From Acholeplasmatales bacterium (GTDB lineage: Bacteria; Bacillota_I; Bacilli_A; Acholeplasmatales; Anaeroplasmataceae), in NCBI GenBank assembly GCA_017388605.1, contig JAFPIE010000040.1:1-18668 (forward strand): DNA of 18,668 nt, read 5' to 3'. The translations under genes and the position numbers were made by a program. Shown in pieces: positions 1 through 6,082 of the stretch (position 1 is its first letter; each line of letters starts with the position of its first letter). The notes under the pieces were generated by a model. The model was not told the origin of the DNA. It searched no databases and saw nothing but the letters and a program-made list of their open reading frames with translations.

Positions 1-61
1 AATTTCCGCTTTGAAGGTTGTAACTTTTAAAATGCGAAGTGAATATTAAGCTTAAGAGAAG

Positions 62-2176
62 CTATATTAATAGAATAAATAAGGCAATGGCTATTGCGGT
101 TGCAATTAGGATATACAATGTGGAAAATGTAATTGTATTTAATACAATAGTAGCTCGCATTGTGGCTTTCTTTCTTTTACCTAAATGTGGTCTATGGAAT
201 AATAGAATAATTCCAAGCAAGAAGAAGGTAGGATATAATCCAAAGCCAAATTCCTTTGCCATTGAATTATGCATTAAGGATAATTCAATTAAAGATATTA
301 GAATTGTAATCGCAAGTGCGATTACATTCTTTAGGATTAAATATCTATTACCATTAAAGAATCGATTTGCATTTTTTACATCATATTTACTCTTATAATA
401 TATTCTTAAGAAATATATAGATATTAAATAAGTAACAACTAAGAAGGATATTTGAGGCTTTGCTGTATCGATTAGATATAGCATATTCGTTGGTATATAC
501 CAGCCAAAGCTTTTATATCCTATAGAGATTATGGTTGTTGTAATTAATATTACTATAGGTATGATAGAAAATAGTCGATATAGGACTAATTTTTTCTTCG
601 TATTTGCCCATTTAGGGTTTGTGAATAGGAATAGAAGTATCATGAAATAAAGTGCAATAGAACCGAAATAATTCGGTAATCGTATATTGAATTTTTCTAT
701 GGCCATAAGGCCTATAGAAATCTTAGATAAATAATTGATTACTAATACTTGGATATTATAAATGAAGAAGAAGATTATGATATATATAAATATATTTCTT
801 ATGACTCTTCTATCATTTAAATAAATATCAAAATCAACAAACAGCATCATAAATATTCCAGCTACAAGTAGGCTAAATACACTATTTAATCCCACTTCTG
901 AAAATACTTCTGTTTTACCTATGATATTAAATACAAAATAGATTAAGGAAATAACAATAGATGCAATAGTAAATATGCCACCTACAATTTGATATACCCA
1001 TTCTGGGACCATAGGTCCTATTCTTATATCCTTTTTTACTTCCTTTTTCATGGAATAATAATCTAATATTTTTTCTTCAAAATCGGATTCACTAAGTAAA
1101 TTCATAGAATATTTATTTTTACCATAAATGAAGGAATAGGTAAGAAGAATAGAGGATATAACTATATGAATTAAGGATATTATATAAATTAACAAGGATA
1201 TATATCCATAAGGAGTTGTTTTATCCTGGATTGGTATTGCAGTAGATAATATATCCTTATCGATATTTAAATTTAGATTTAAGGAATCTAAAATTAATTC
1301 CTCAAGCCTATTCTTATAATTTTGAATATGTGTATTAATTCTTTCTACAACAGTAGGATCATCCTCAATATAACCAGTACCTGTATCAATTAAATGCTCT
1401 AGAGTATAGCCTTCATTCATTCTATAGTAGGCATCTCCAAGCTTTTCCTCATAGGTTATATAATCGACATAGGTAATCATTAAATGAATCGATCGATCTG
1501 TCATAGATTTCATTGTACTTTTATATGTGATTCTATAATCATTTTCAAAGATTGTATAATTAAAATCTAAGCCAAAGGGATTATCCCCATATTCACCAAT
1601 AATAGAGGTATATTCTACACCATTTCTTTTATAAATCATTGGTCTTGTAAAGGACCCTGAAATAGTGAAGGTGAATTCTTCACTATTACTGATTCCATCA
1701 ATGAATTCTATATAAGGCTCGTTTAGCTCACTTCTAATAATGGAATTTACATTTGAGCTATATATTCTAGATGCTATATAGGCAATAAAGGATATAACTA
1801 ATATAGAAATCATTACAATTTTAAAAGGCTTTGAAGGTATTAGCTTTTTATTCAAATGATCCTCTTCTATAACTGTTTCTATAGGATAGGAGGCTAAGCC
1901 TTCTAAATAGATAGAATAATCGATATTAAAATAGGTAGATATTTTATTTATTTCCTTTTTATTTGGCTTAATATAGCCAGATTCGATTAAGCGATATCTA
2001 AATATAGATATCTTTAAATCCTTCGCAAATTCTCTTTTGGTTTTCTTTAATTCTAATCTTTTATCATATAAGAAATAATTATAGGGTAATAAACCAAAAT
2101 CTTTTATAAGCTTTTCTTTTCTAGATAGAGGAGGTGTATCTATTGGTATTTCACTTAATATTTCCGTATTTTCCAT
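62..2176 (-). CDS. XRE-like HTH domain fused to a large multi-pass membrane protein
   Basis: The 704-residue product is not a family I recognise by name. Residues about 39-86 look like an XRE/Cro helix-turn-helix (a KTKREFAKDLKIS helix, then YRLIESGYIKPNKKEI), so the N-terminus probably binds DNA or a partner in the cytoplasm. One membrane segment follows (about 119-138), then a polar, aromatic-rich region (139-322) likely outside the membrane, then about ten hydrophobic segments (324-350, 395-419, 431-449, 461-482, 504-518, 533-552, 575-592, 613-632, 647-660, 676-703). The start is set by AGGAGG (complement of 2183-2188) 6 nt before the ATG. The gene diverges from the lipoprotein at 2225 and shares its promoter gap. 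A membrane-tethered regulator or sensor is an inference; no catalytic motif is visible. The + strand frame over 39-398 is a shadow of this gene. Confidence 0.85.
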   Translation of the reverse strand: MENTEILSEIPIDTPPLSRKEKLIKDFGLLPYNYFLYDKRLELKKTKREFAKDLKISIFRYRLIESGYIKPNKKEINKISTYFNIDYSIYLEGLASYPIETVIEEDHLNKKLIPSKPFKIVMISILVISFIAYIASRIYSSNVNSIIRSELNEPYIEFIDGISNSEEFTFTISGSFTRPMIYKRNGVEYTSIIGEYGDNPFGLDFNYTIFENDYRITYKSTMKSMTDRSIHLMITYVDYITYEEKLGDAYYRMNEGYTLEHLIDTGTGYIEDDPTVVERINTHIQNYKNRLEELILDSLNLNLNIDKDILSTAIPIQDKTTPYGYISLLIYIISLIHIVISSILLTYSFIYGKNKYSMNLLSESDFEEKILDYYSMKKEVKKDIRIGPMVPEWVYQIVGGIFTIASIVISLIYFVFNIIGKTEVFSEVGLNSVFSLLVAGIFMMLFVDFDIYLNDRRVIRNIFIYIIIFFFIYNIQVLVINYLSKISIGLMAIEKFNIRLPNYFGSIALYFMILLFLFTNPKWANTKKKLVLYRLFSIIPIVILITTTIISIGYKSFGWYIPTNMLYLIDTAKPQISFLVVTYLISIYFLRIYYKSKYDVKNANRFFNGNRYLILKNVIALAITILISLIELSLMHNSMAKEFGFGLYPTFFLLGIILLFHRPHLGKRKKATMRATIVLNTITFSTLYILIATAIAIALFILLI

Positions 2177-2189
2177 AAGTATCCTCCTC

Positions 2190-2218
2190 TTTTCATTTTA
2201 ATTTAAATAAATTATAAT
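2190..2218 (+). promoter_or_regulatory. Promoter of the lipoprotein gene, predicted leaderless
   Basis: A perfect TATAAT lies at 2213-2218, with a weak -35 (TTTTCA, 2190-2195) 17 bp upstream. The ATG at 2225 is 6 nt past the -10, where transcription would be expected to start, and no Shine-Dalgarno sequence precedes it. Confidence 0.55.
2211..2216 (-). promoter_or_regulatory. Leftward -10 box for the HTH-membrane gene
   Basis: The complement of 2211-2216 reads TATAAT and overlaps the rightward -10 (2213-2218). It lies 34 nt upstream of the leftward ATG, leaving room for the AGGAGG site. No good -35 is visible (TTTTAT at 17 bp spacing), so this is a moderate call. The overlap means RNA polymerase could occupy only one direction at a time. 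Confidence 0.4.
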
Positions 2219-2224
2219 ATAAAC

Positions 2225-4087
2225 ATGAGAAAAATAAAACAATGCTTCATTTTAATTTTAATAACTTTAAATATATTTTTATTCCTAACGGGATGTAAGA
2301 ATACAGAAAAGGAGACTATAAAATATAGATATTCATCAGGAACTAAGGATTATGATGGAGAATTATATTATAGTGATGATTATTTTAAGGCTGAATCCAC
2401 TACATATAATCCATCCTTAGCTACATCCTCCTTAGGTCTTGCGATGGCATCCTTTCCGGCACAGGATTTTCTTGATGTTAAGGATTATTCCTTTAGGTAT
2501 AAAAATGTATCGGATCTTATGGAAAAGTTAGGCTTTAGTGATCTATACGCGAATGACGATTTTAAGAAAAAGCCTACCGTATCCTCACTTGGTGCTGTTT
2601 ATGCAAACAAAAAAATAGGCGATTACACCCTAATCGCCATAGGCATTAGAGGGGCAGGATACCAGCAGGAATGGACCTCAAACTGTAAGGTTGGGGATGG
2701 AATAGCTATACCTCACCACGAGGGCTTCCACGAGGGTAGTGATATCCTACTTAATGGACTAAAGTATTACATCAACCAAAAGTCGATTGAGGGTAAGATT
2801 AAAATTTGGTCTGTAGGCTTTTCTAGAGCCTCTGCAGTGAATAACCTAAGTATGGGAAGAATCGATTTTGCAATCCATAAGAAGGAATCTATATTACCTA
2901 GTAGTGTAACTATAGAAAAGGAAGATATTTATGCATATTGCTTCGAGGTTCCTATGGGGGCAAACCAAAAGGAGGAGATTTCACCTAGAAGTGAAATATA
3001 TAATAATATCTTTAATATCATTAATGTATGTGACCCAGTACCTATGGTACCTATGGCAGGCTTAGGCTTTACAAGATATGGTATAGATATTTATTTACCT
3101 AATGCATTAAATGATTCGAATTATTTAAATGATTTAAATACAATTAAATCCTTCTATAGCAAGCAAGCTGCCTCTAAGGACATTGGGCAATATGTTATTG
3201 ATCAATTCGTTTATTACGGTGGCTTAGGTGAAAGAAAGACCGATTATTCTGGAGATGATGATTTAATTAATTTCCATGGTGGCTTCTTTATTATGGATTT
3301 ATTAAATAAAATGATGGAAGAGGGTATAGAGGATAGAATCGCCTTTAAAAAGGATATCCAAGATGGCTTAATGAGTGCATTTGAAATGGTATTTCAAAAT
3401 GACACGATGAGTGAATCCTTATCTCCATTATTGATTAGCTTTATCTTTTCTTTATTAGTTTCAGGAGATATTGATTATTTAATTGAAGAAATCATGCATA
3501 ACCCTGAGAATTTCGTAAATGATTTAATGCCTATTATTAAAAATACAGTAGAGGTATCTACCTTATTAGTGAATGTTTCACCTAAGGAATTCTGTGATCA
3601 AATCAAGGGTATAATTACCGTATTAACAAAGGTATTCAATAAGCATTTATATTTATTATTCCCATTTGTTTCTATAAATAATTTAAAGGCGATAGCCCAA
3701 GCACATCAGCCTATCGTTTGTATGGCAAATTTATGTGCTATGGATCCAAATTATACAAAAAAGCCAATAGAATGTGATACCTATGGTGGATATTATTTAT
3801 TAGAAATCAATTATCCATCTAGTCATGGCTATATCAATATTTCTATGGATGGAATAGATATCGCAAGAATATATGAGGGTAAGGTATATAATTTATCTAT
3901 GTATACCTATGGTATATTAGATGATAAATTTATAGCCTACCTACCTAAAGGTCACAGCTTTAAAGTTACATCTTCTAATACAGCCTATTCCCTAAAGGAA
4001 TATAATCAAATGGAGTTTATCCTTAAGGATAAGGATCATAAAGTAATTCGTGATGAATTATCTGATGAAATTACATTAGAATTCTAA
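2225..4087 (+). CDS. Surface lipoprotein with class-3-lipase-like serine hydrolase domain
   Basis: The 620-residue protein begins with an MRKIK basic end, a hydrophobic stretch and the lipobox LTGC, so Cys24 should be lipidated and the protein anchored outside the membrane. Residues about 135-205 resemble the core of class-3 lipase/Mbeg1-like alpha/beta hydrolases: a strand with GIRGAG, then a tryptophan/asparagine, HHEGFHEG and a nucleophile elbow GFSRAS with Ser200. CDPVPMVP (Asp270) matches the catalytic-acid region of this family. A His in the INFHGG segment (about 348) could complete a triad; that His assignment is tentative. The substrate is unknown; a lipid ester or peptidoglycan-linked ester is a guess. 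The C-terminal 130 residues look beta-rich and may form a separate binding domain. The start lacks a ribosome site but sits at the expected transcription start. Confidence 0.75.
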   Translation: MRKIKQCFILILITLNIFLFLTGCKNTEKETIKYRYSSGTKDYDGELYYSDDYFKAESTTYNPSLATSSLGLAMASFPAQDFLDVKDYSFRYKNVSDLMEKLGFSDLYANDDFKKKPTVSSLGAVYANKKIGDYTLIAIGIRGAGYQQEWTSNCKVGDGIAIPHHEGFHEGSDILLNGLKYYINQKSIEGKIKIWSVGFSRASAVNNLSMGRIDFAIHKKESILPSSVTIEKEDIYAYCFEVPMGANQKEEISPRSEIYNNIFNIINVCDPVPMVPMAGLGFTRYGIDIYLPNALNDSNYLNDLNTIKSFYSKQAASKDIGQYVIDQFVYYGGLGERKTDYSGDDDLINFHGGFFIMDLLNKMMEEGIEDRIAFKKDIQDGLMSAFEMVFQNDTMSESLSPLLISFIFSLLVSGDIDYLIEEIMHNPENFVNDLMPIIKNTVEVSTLLVNVSPKEFCDQIKGIITVLTKVFNKHLYLLFPFVSINNLKAIAQAHQPIVCMANLCAMDPNYTKKPIECDTYGGYYLLEINYPSSHGYINISMDGIDIARIYEGKVYNLSMYTYGILDDKFIAYLPKGHSFKVTSSNTAYSLKEYNQMEFILKDKDHKVIRDELSDEITLEF

Positions 4088-4103
4088 TGATTTACTCTAA
4101 AAT

Positions 4104-4126
4104 AAGGTGCCCTTTGGCACCTTTTT
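4104..4126 (+). terminator. Intrinsic terminator after the hydrolase lipoprotein
   Basis: The perfect 8-bp stem AAGGTGCC (4104-4111) / GGCACCTT (4116-4123) with a CTTT loop is followed by further Ts to 4126. It lies 17 nt after the stop codon. It also overlaps the longer open frame of the next gene, which argues that the next gene really begins at 4153. Confidence 0.75.
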
Positions 4127-4152
4127 GCATCATTTATACGAGGAGTGATAAT

Positions 4153-5172
4153 ATGTCAAAGATTAACGAATTAAATCAAATACCCATTTCCTTAGTTTCC
4201 GATATGTATGGTTGCCCTAACCGCTGTCTTCACTGCTGGTTAGGTAACCTGCCCAATCATATAATGAAGGAAGAGGATGCTATATTCATTGTAGATGAAT
4301 TTAAAAAATATTTTAAAAATATTACCTATTATAGCTGGCTTAGAGAGCCAGATTTTACTAGTGATTATAAAAATAGATGGATTATGGATAATAAGCTATC
4401 TACCATTAAGCCAATTCGCTTTGAGCTTGCCTCCTTCTATAGAATTGTAAGAGATAAGGAATATGTAAAATTTTTGAAGGAGGTAGGAACGCATGTAGTT
4501 CAGCTTACCTTCTTTGGGCTTAAGGATTTAACCGATAAATATGTTGGAAGAATTGGCGCATTTGAAGAATTAATAGAAGCAACAAAAATATTAAAGGCGA
4601 ATGCAATAGAGCCTAGATGGCAAATATTTATAAATGAAGAAAATAAAGATGAAATTATAAAGGTAATTCAGCTTGGAGAAGAAATGAAGGTAAATAAAAT
4701 ATTTGTTCATGAGGGCTCCTGTGATGGAAATAATTTTAATCTATATAATATTAGAATCCATAAGGATGAAATACCAAAGGAGATTATTCCCTATTATTTA
4801 GATTATGATGAGCGTTTAACAGAAGAAGAATGTGTACAAGTATTACTTAAGGATGAATCCCATTATGTTCCATCCTTTAAGGAAGAAATCGTAATCAATA
4901 TCACCTCTGATTTCAATTTGTATTTCAATTATACAAGCCCAGATGGTGCATGGCTCATTGGAAATATAAAAAAGGATTCCATGAATTTTATTGTAAAAAG
5001 AATTCTTTCAAATGATGTTTTAGCAACAGAAATTGCTAAAAGCATTACCTTGAGTGAATTAGCATATACCTATGGAGATCGTAATTCAAAAAGAGTATTT
5101 GCATTAGATGATTATAAAATGTATCTATTAAATAAGCACTTATATGCATTACAAAATGAAAGGCATCTTTGA
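4153..5172 (+). CDS. Radical SAM domain protein
   Basis: The 339-residue protein carries the radical SAM cluster motif CX3CX2C as GCPNRCLHC, with Cys21, Cys25 and Cys28 as ligands of a [4Fe-4S] cluster that would cleave S-adenosylmethionine. A TIM-barrel-like run of strands and helices follows to about residue 220. The C-terminal third has no Cys-rich SPASM or Twitch-like motif that I can see. The open frame extends up to 4087, but I chose ATG 4153: it has AGGAG at 4141-4145 with 7 nt spacing, and the longer version would translate through a terminator hairpin. The substrate is not recognisable, and no peptide precursor or obvious partner lies beside it. With no clear promoter of its own, it may depend on read-through from the lipoprotein gene. 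Confidence 0.85.
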   Translation: MSKINELNQIPISLVSDMYGCPNRCLHCWLGNLPNHIMKEEDAIFIVDEFKKYFKNITYYSWLREPDFTSDYKNRWIMDNKLSTIKPIRFELASFYRIVRDKEYVKFLKEVGTHVVQLTFFGLKDLTDKYVGRIGAFEELIEATKILKANAIEPRWQIFINEENKDEIIKVIQLGEEMKVNKIFVHEGSCDGNNFNLYNIRIHKDEIPKEIIPYYLDYDERLTEEECVQVLLKDESHYVPSFKEEIVINITSDFNLYFNYTSPDGAWLIGNIKKDSMNFIVKRILSNDVLATEIAKSITLSELAYTYGDRNSKRVFALDDYKMYLLNKHLYALQNERHL

Positions 5173-5178
5173 TGCCTT
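5160..5178 (+). terminator. Hairpin overlapping the radical SAM stop codon
   Basis: AAGGCATC (5160-5167) pairs with GATGCCTT (5171-5178) across a TTT loop, and the TGA stop (5170-5172) sits in the hairpin. The downstream tract is only AATATTTTA, and on the other strand TCATTTTG, so it may be a weak, possibly two-way terminator. Confidence 0.5.
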
Positions 5179-5217
5179 AATATTTTACCTCTTTTTAGCA
5201 GCATAATTTGCATAATC

Positions 5218-5271
5218 TTGCATATTATAGTTAAATAATCGGTATTATAAGCAACATTTTGCAAATTATAG
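5218..5271. repeat. Short direct repeat TTGCAWATTATAG
   Basis: TTGCATATTATAG (5218-5230) recurs with one change as TTGCAAATTATAG (5259-5271), 41 bp apart. A further TTGCATAAT starts at 5208. It may be a protein-binding site pair or only AT-rich chance similarity. Confidence 0.3.
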
Positions 5272-5367
5272 AAAAAATAGTAAATATTTAGTATTACCTC
5301 TAAGTTCTTCACTAACAAGTTTAAGCCTTTCATCTTTTAATTCCTCGGAATAAGGATTATAATACAA
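5266..5367 (-). CDS. Possible small leftward ORF or gene remnant (33 aa)
   Basis: Read leftward, a TTG start at 5367-5365 is preceded at 9 nt by AGGAGG (complement of 5377-5382), and a TATAAT lies further upstream (complement of 5411-5416). The 33 residues (beginning LYYNPYSEELKDERLK) are charged in the middle and hydrophobic at the end (KYLLFFL), which looks protein-like. I do not recognise it. It could be a small peptide gene or the N-terminal stub of a decayed gene. The 73-residue frame over 5112-5333 on the same strand has no ribosome site and is left out. Confidence 0.25.
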   Translation of the reverse strand: MYYNPYSEELKDERLKLVSEELRGNTKYLLFFL

Positions 5368-5370
5368 TAT

Positions 5371-5433
5371 GAAAAACCTCCTTAATTTTAAAAAGTTATC
5401 TGCCAATAATATTATAAAATAAAGAGGTTTTTC
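5371..5433. repeat. 10-bp inverted repeat around an AT-rich segment
   Basis: GAAAAACCTC (5371-5380) is the exact reverse complement of GAGGTTTTTC (5424-5433), with 43 nt between. It contains the leftward AGGAGG of the small ORF. It could close a larger RNA fold on the + strand, or be the ends of a degenerate element. ATCTGCCAA also occurs twice nearby, at 5398-5406 and 5476-5484. Confidence 0.4.
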
Positions 5434-5439
5434 TTTTCA

Positions 5440-5625
5440 CTTTCACCAACCATATATTTTAGGGGATGGGAAACCATCTGCCAACCACAAAATGGAAGAG
5501 GTAACAACCTACCAACCTTATATTTTAAAGAATCGCTTTAATTAGGATTAGCATCGCAAGATGCTTTAAAAATTACAACAGAGTTTGAATGATCACCATA
5601 GATTTTATCTATGGTTTTCTTTTTG
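5440..5625 (+). ncRNA. Candidate structured RNA ending in an intrinsic terminator
   Basis: Reading rightward there are four compact hairpins in about 100 nt: GATGG-GAAA-CCATC (5465-5478), AGGT-AACA-ACCT (5499-5510), TTAAAG-aatcg-CTTTAA (5525-5541) and AGCATC-GCAA-GATGCT (5550-5565). Two carry GNRA tetraloops. A strong terminator hairpin with T tract follows at 5595-5625. A near-repeat, ACCAACC followed by A/T TATATTTTA, occurs at about 5446 and 5512. I cannot match it to a known riboswitch, SRP, tmRNA, RNase P or T-box pattern. The 5' end is uncertain and no convincing rightward promoter was found. It ends before the acpP promoter, so it is probably an independent transcript or the 3' end of one. 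A leftward frame through the same DNA also looks protein-like, so a decayed gene remains possible. Confidence 0.35.
5595..5625 (+). terminator. Strong intrinsic terminator upstream of the fatty-acid locus
   Basis: The 9-bp perfect stem ACCATAGAT (5595-5603) / ATCTATGGT (5607-5615) has a TTT loop and is followed by TTTTCTTTTT. The T tract is on the rightward side only, so something must be transcribed rightward into it; it insulates the acpP promoter from upstream transcription. Confidence 0.8.
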
Positions 5626-5670
5626 AAAACATTTTATTCCACACAATGTTTATAAAAATGTAACGTTTAC

Positions 5671-5698
5671 TTGACAAGATAAATTTTTATTATATAAT
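5671..5698 (+). promoter_or_regulatory. Main promoter of the fatty-acid synthesis locus
   Basis: A consensus TTGACA (5671-5676) and consensus TATAAT (5693-5698) are separated by 16 bp, predicting a start near 5705. The leader of about 47 nt contains a small AGGC-TTTT-GCCT hairpin (5710-5721) and AGGAG (5740-5744), 7 nt before the acpP ATG. TGTAACGTTTAC (5659-5670), an imperfect palindrome directly upstream of the -35, could be an operator; no regulator is assigned. Confidence 0.85.
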
Positions 5699-5751
5699 TA
5701 GTTTTAGTTAGGCTTTTGCCTTTCAAATAAAGAATAATCAGGAGAATTATT

Positions 5752-5988
5752 ATGGAAGAAATTAAGCAGCAGTTAAAGGATTTTATCGTAGATGAATTAG
5801 GTGTAGATCCAAACGAATTACAGTTTGATACTCCTTTATTTGGTGAGGGAATCGGTCTTGATTCTATTGATTCTATCGAAATTATCTCTTTTGTTGATGA
5901 GACTTTCGGTGTATCTATGAATGGTGTTGACAAGACTAACTTCTTATCTATCGATACTATCGCAGCATACGTTGCTGATCATCAGTAA
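5752..5988 (+). CDS. acpP: Acyl carrier protein (primary)
   Basis: The 78-residue acidic protein has the usual ACP length and the phosphopantetheine site GLDSIDSIE, with Ser38 expected to carry the 4'-phosphopantetheine arm added by AcpS (not in the window). ACP holds the growing acyl chain for all FAS II enzymes in the cytoplasm. The ATG at 5752 is preceded by AGGAG at 7 nt. It is first after the strong promoter and is followed by a hairpin (6007-6029), which would favour ACP mRNA over the rest of the operon, fitting the high ACP demand known in other bacteria. A second, divergent ACP lies at 10400. The opposite-strand frame at 5667-5933 is a shadow. Confidence 0.95.
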   Translation: MEEIKQQLKDFIVDELGVDPNELQFDTPLFGEGIGLDSIDSIEIISFVDETFGVSMNGVDKTNFLSIDTIAAYVADHQ

Positions 5989-6006
5989 TATAATTACTGA
6001 CAAATA

Positions 6007-6036
6007 GACAACCCGTTTTTCGGGTTGTCATTAATT
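6007..6036 (+). terminator. Attenuating hairpin between acpP and the ketosynthase gene
   Basis: GACAACCCG (6007-6015) pairs perfectly with CGGGTTGTC (6021-6029) across TTTTT. The following ATTAATTTTG is a poor T tract, so partial termination with read-through is likely. No clear promoter follows before 6083, so downstream genes probably rely on read-through. Confidence 0.65.
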
Positions 6037-6048
6037 TTGTACGCGCGT

Positions 6049-6064
6049 GTAAAGTTGACTTTAC
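6049..6064. promoter_or_regulatory. Palindromic operator-like site before the ketosynthase
   Basis: GTAAAGTTGACTTTAC has 7-bp perfect arms around TG. It lies 2 nt before the AAGGAGG ribosome site (6067-6073) and just after a GC-rich ACGCGCGT (6041-6048), unusual in this AT-rich region. It could be a repressor site or an RNA hairpin controlling translation. It does not match the FapR or FabT consensus as I know them. Confidence 0.4.
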
Positions 6065-6082
6065 TCAAGGAGGAATATAAAA

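Noticed and set aside
39..398. 119-aa rightward frame
   Set aside because: Antisense of the membrane-segment-rich end of the 62-2176 gene; its composition is explained by that gene.
4087..4152. Upstream extension of the radical SAM gene to an ATG at 4087
   Set aside because: It would translate through the 4104-4126 terminator, has no suitable ribosome site, and the ATG at 4153 has AGGAG at 7 nt.
5112..5333. 73-aa leftward frame
   Set aside because: Low-complexity, overlaps the radical SAM gene and its hairpin, and has no ribosome site; another leftward frame here fits better.
5440..5625. T-box, c-di-GMP, SRP, tmRNA or RNase P RNA
   Set aside because: None of the hallmark conserved strings of these classes (such as the T-box antiterminator motif) is present; it is left as an unassigned candidate.
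5659..5670. Catabolite (cre) site TGTAACGTTTAC before the main promoter
   Set aside because: It lacks one position of the 14-bp cre consensus and is not a clean match; kept only as an unassigned possible operator.
6055..6081. Second promoter TTGACT...TATAAA before the ketosynthase
   Set aside because: The spacer is only 15 bp and the start would fall after the ATG, past a good AAGGAGG site; the TTGACT is better explained as the centre of the palindrome.
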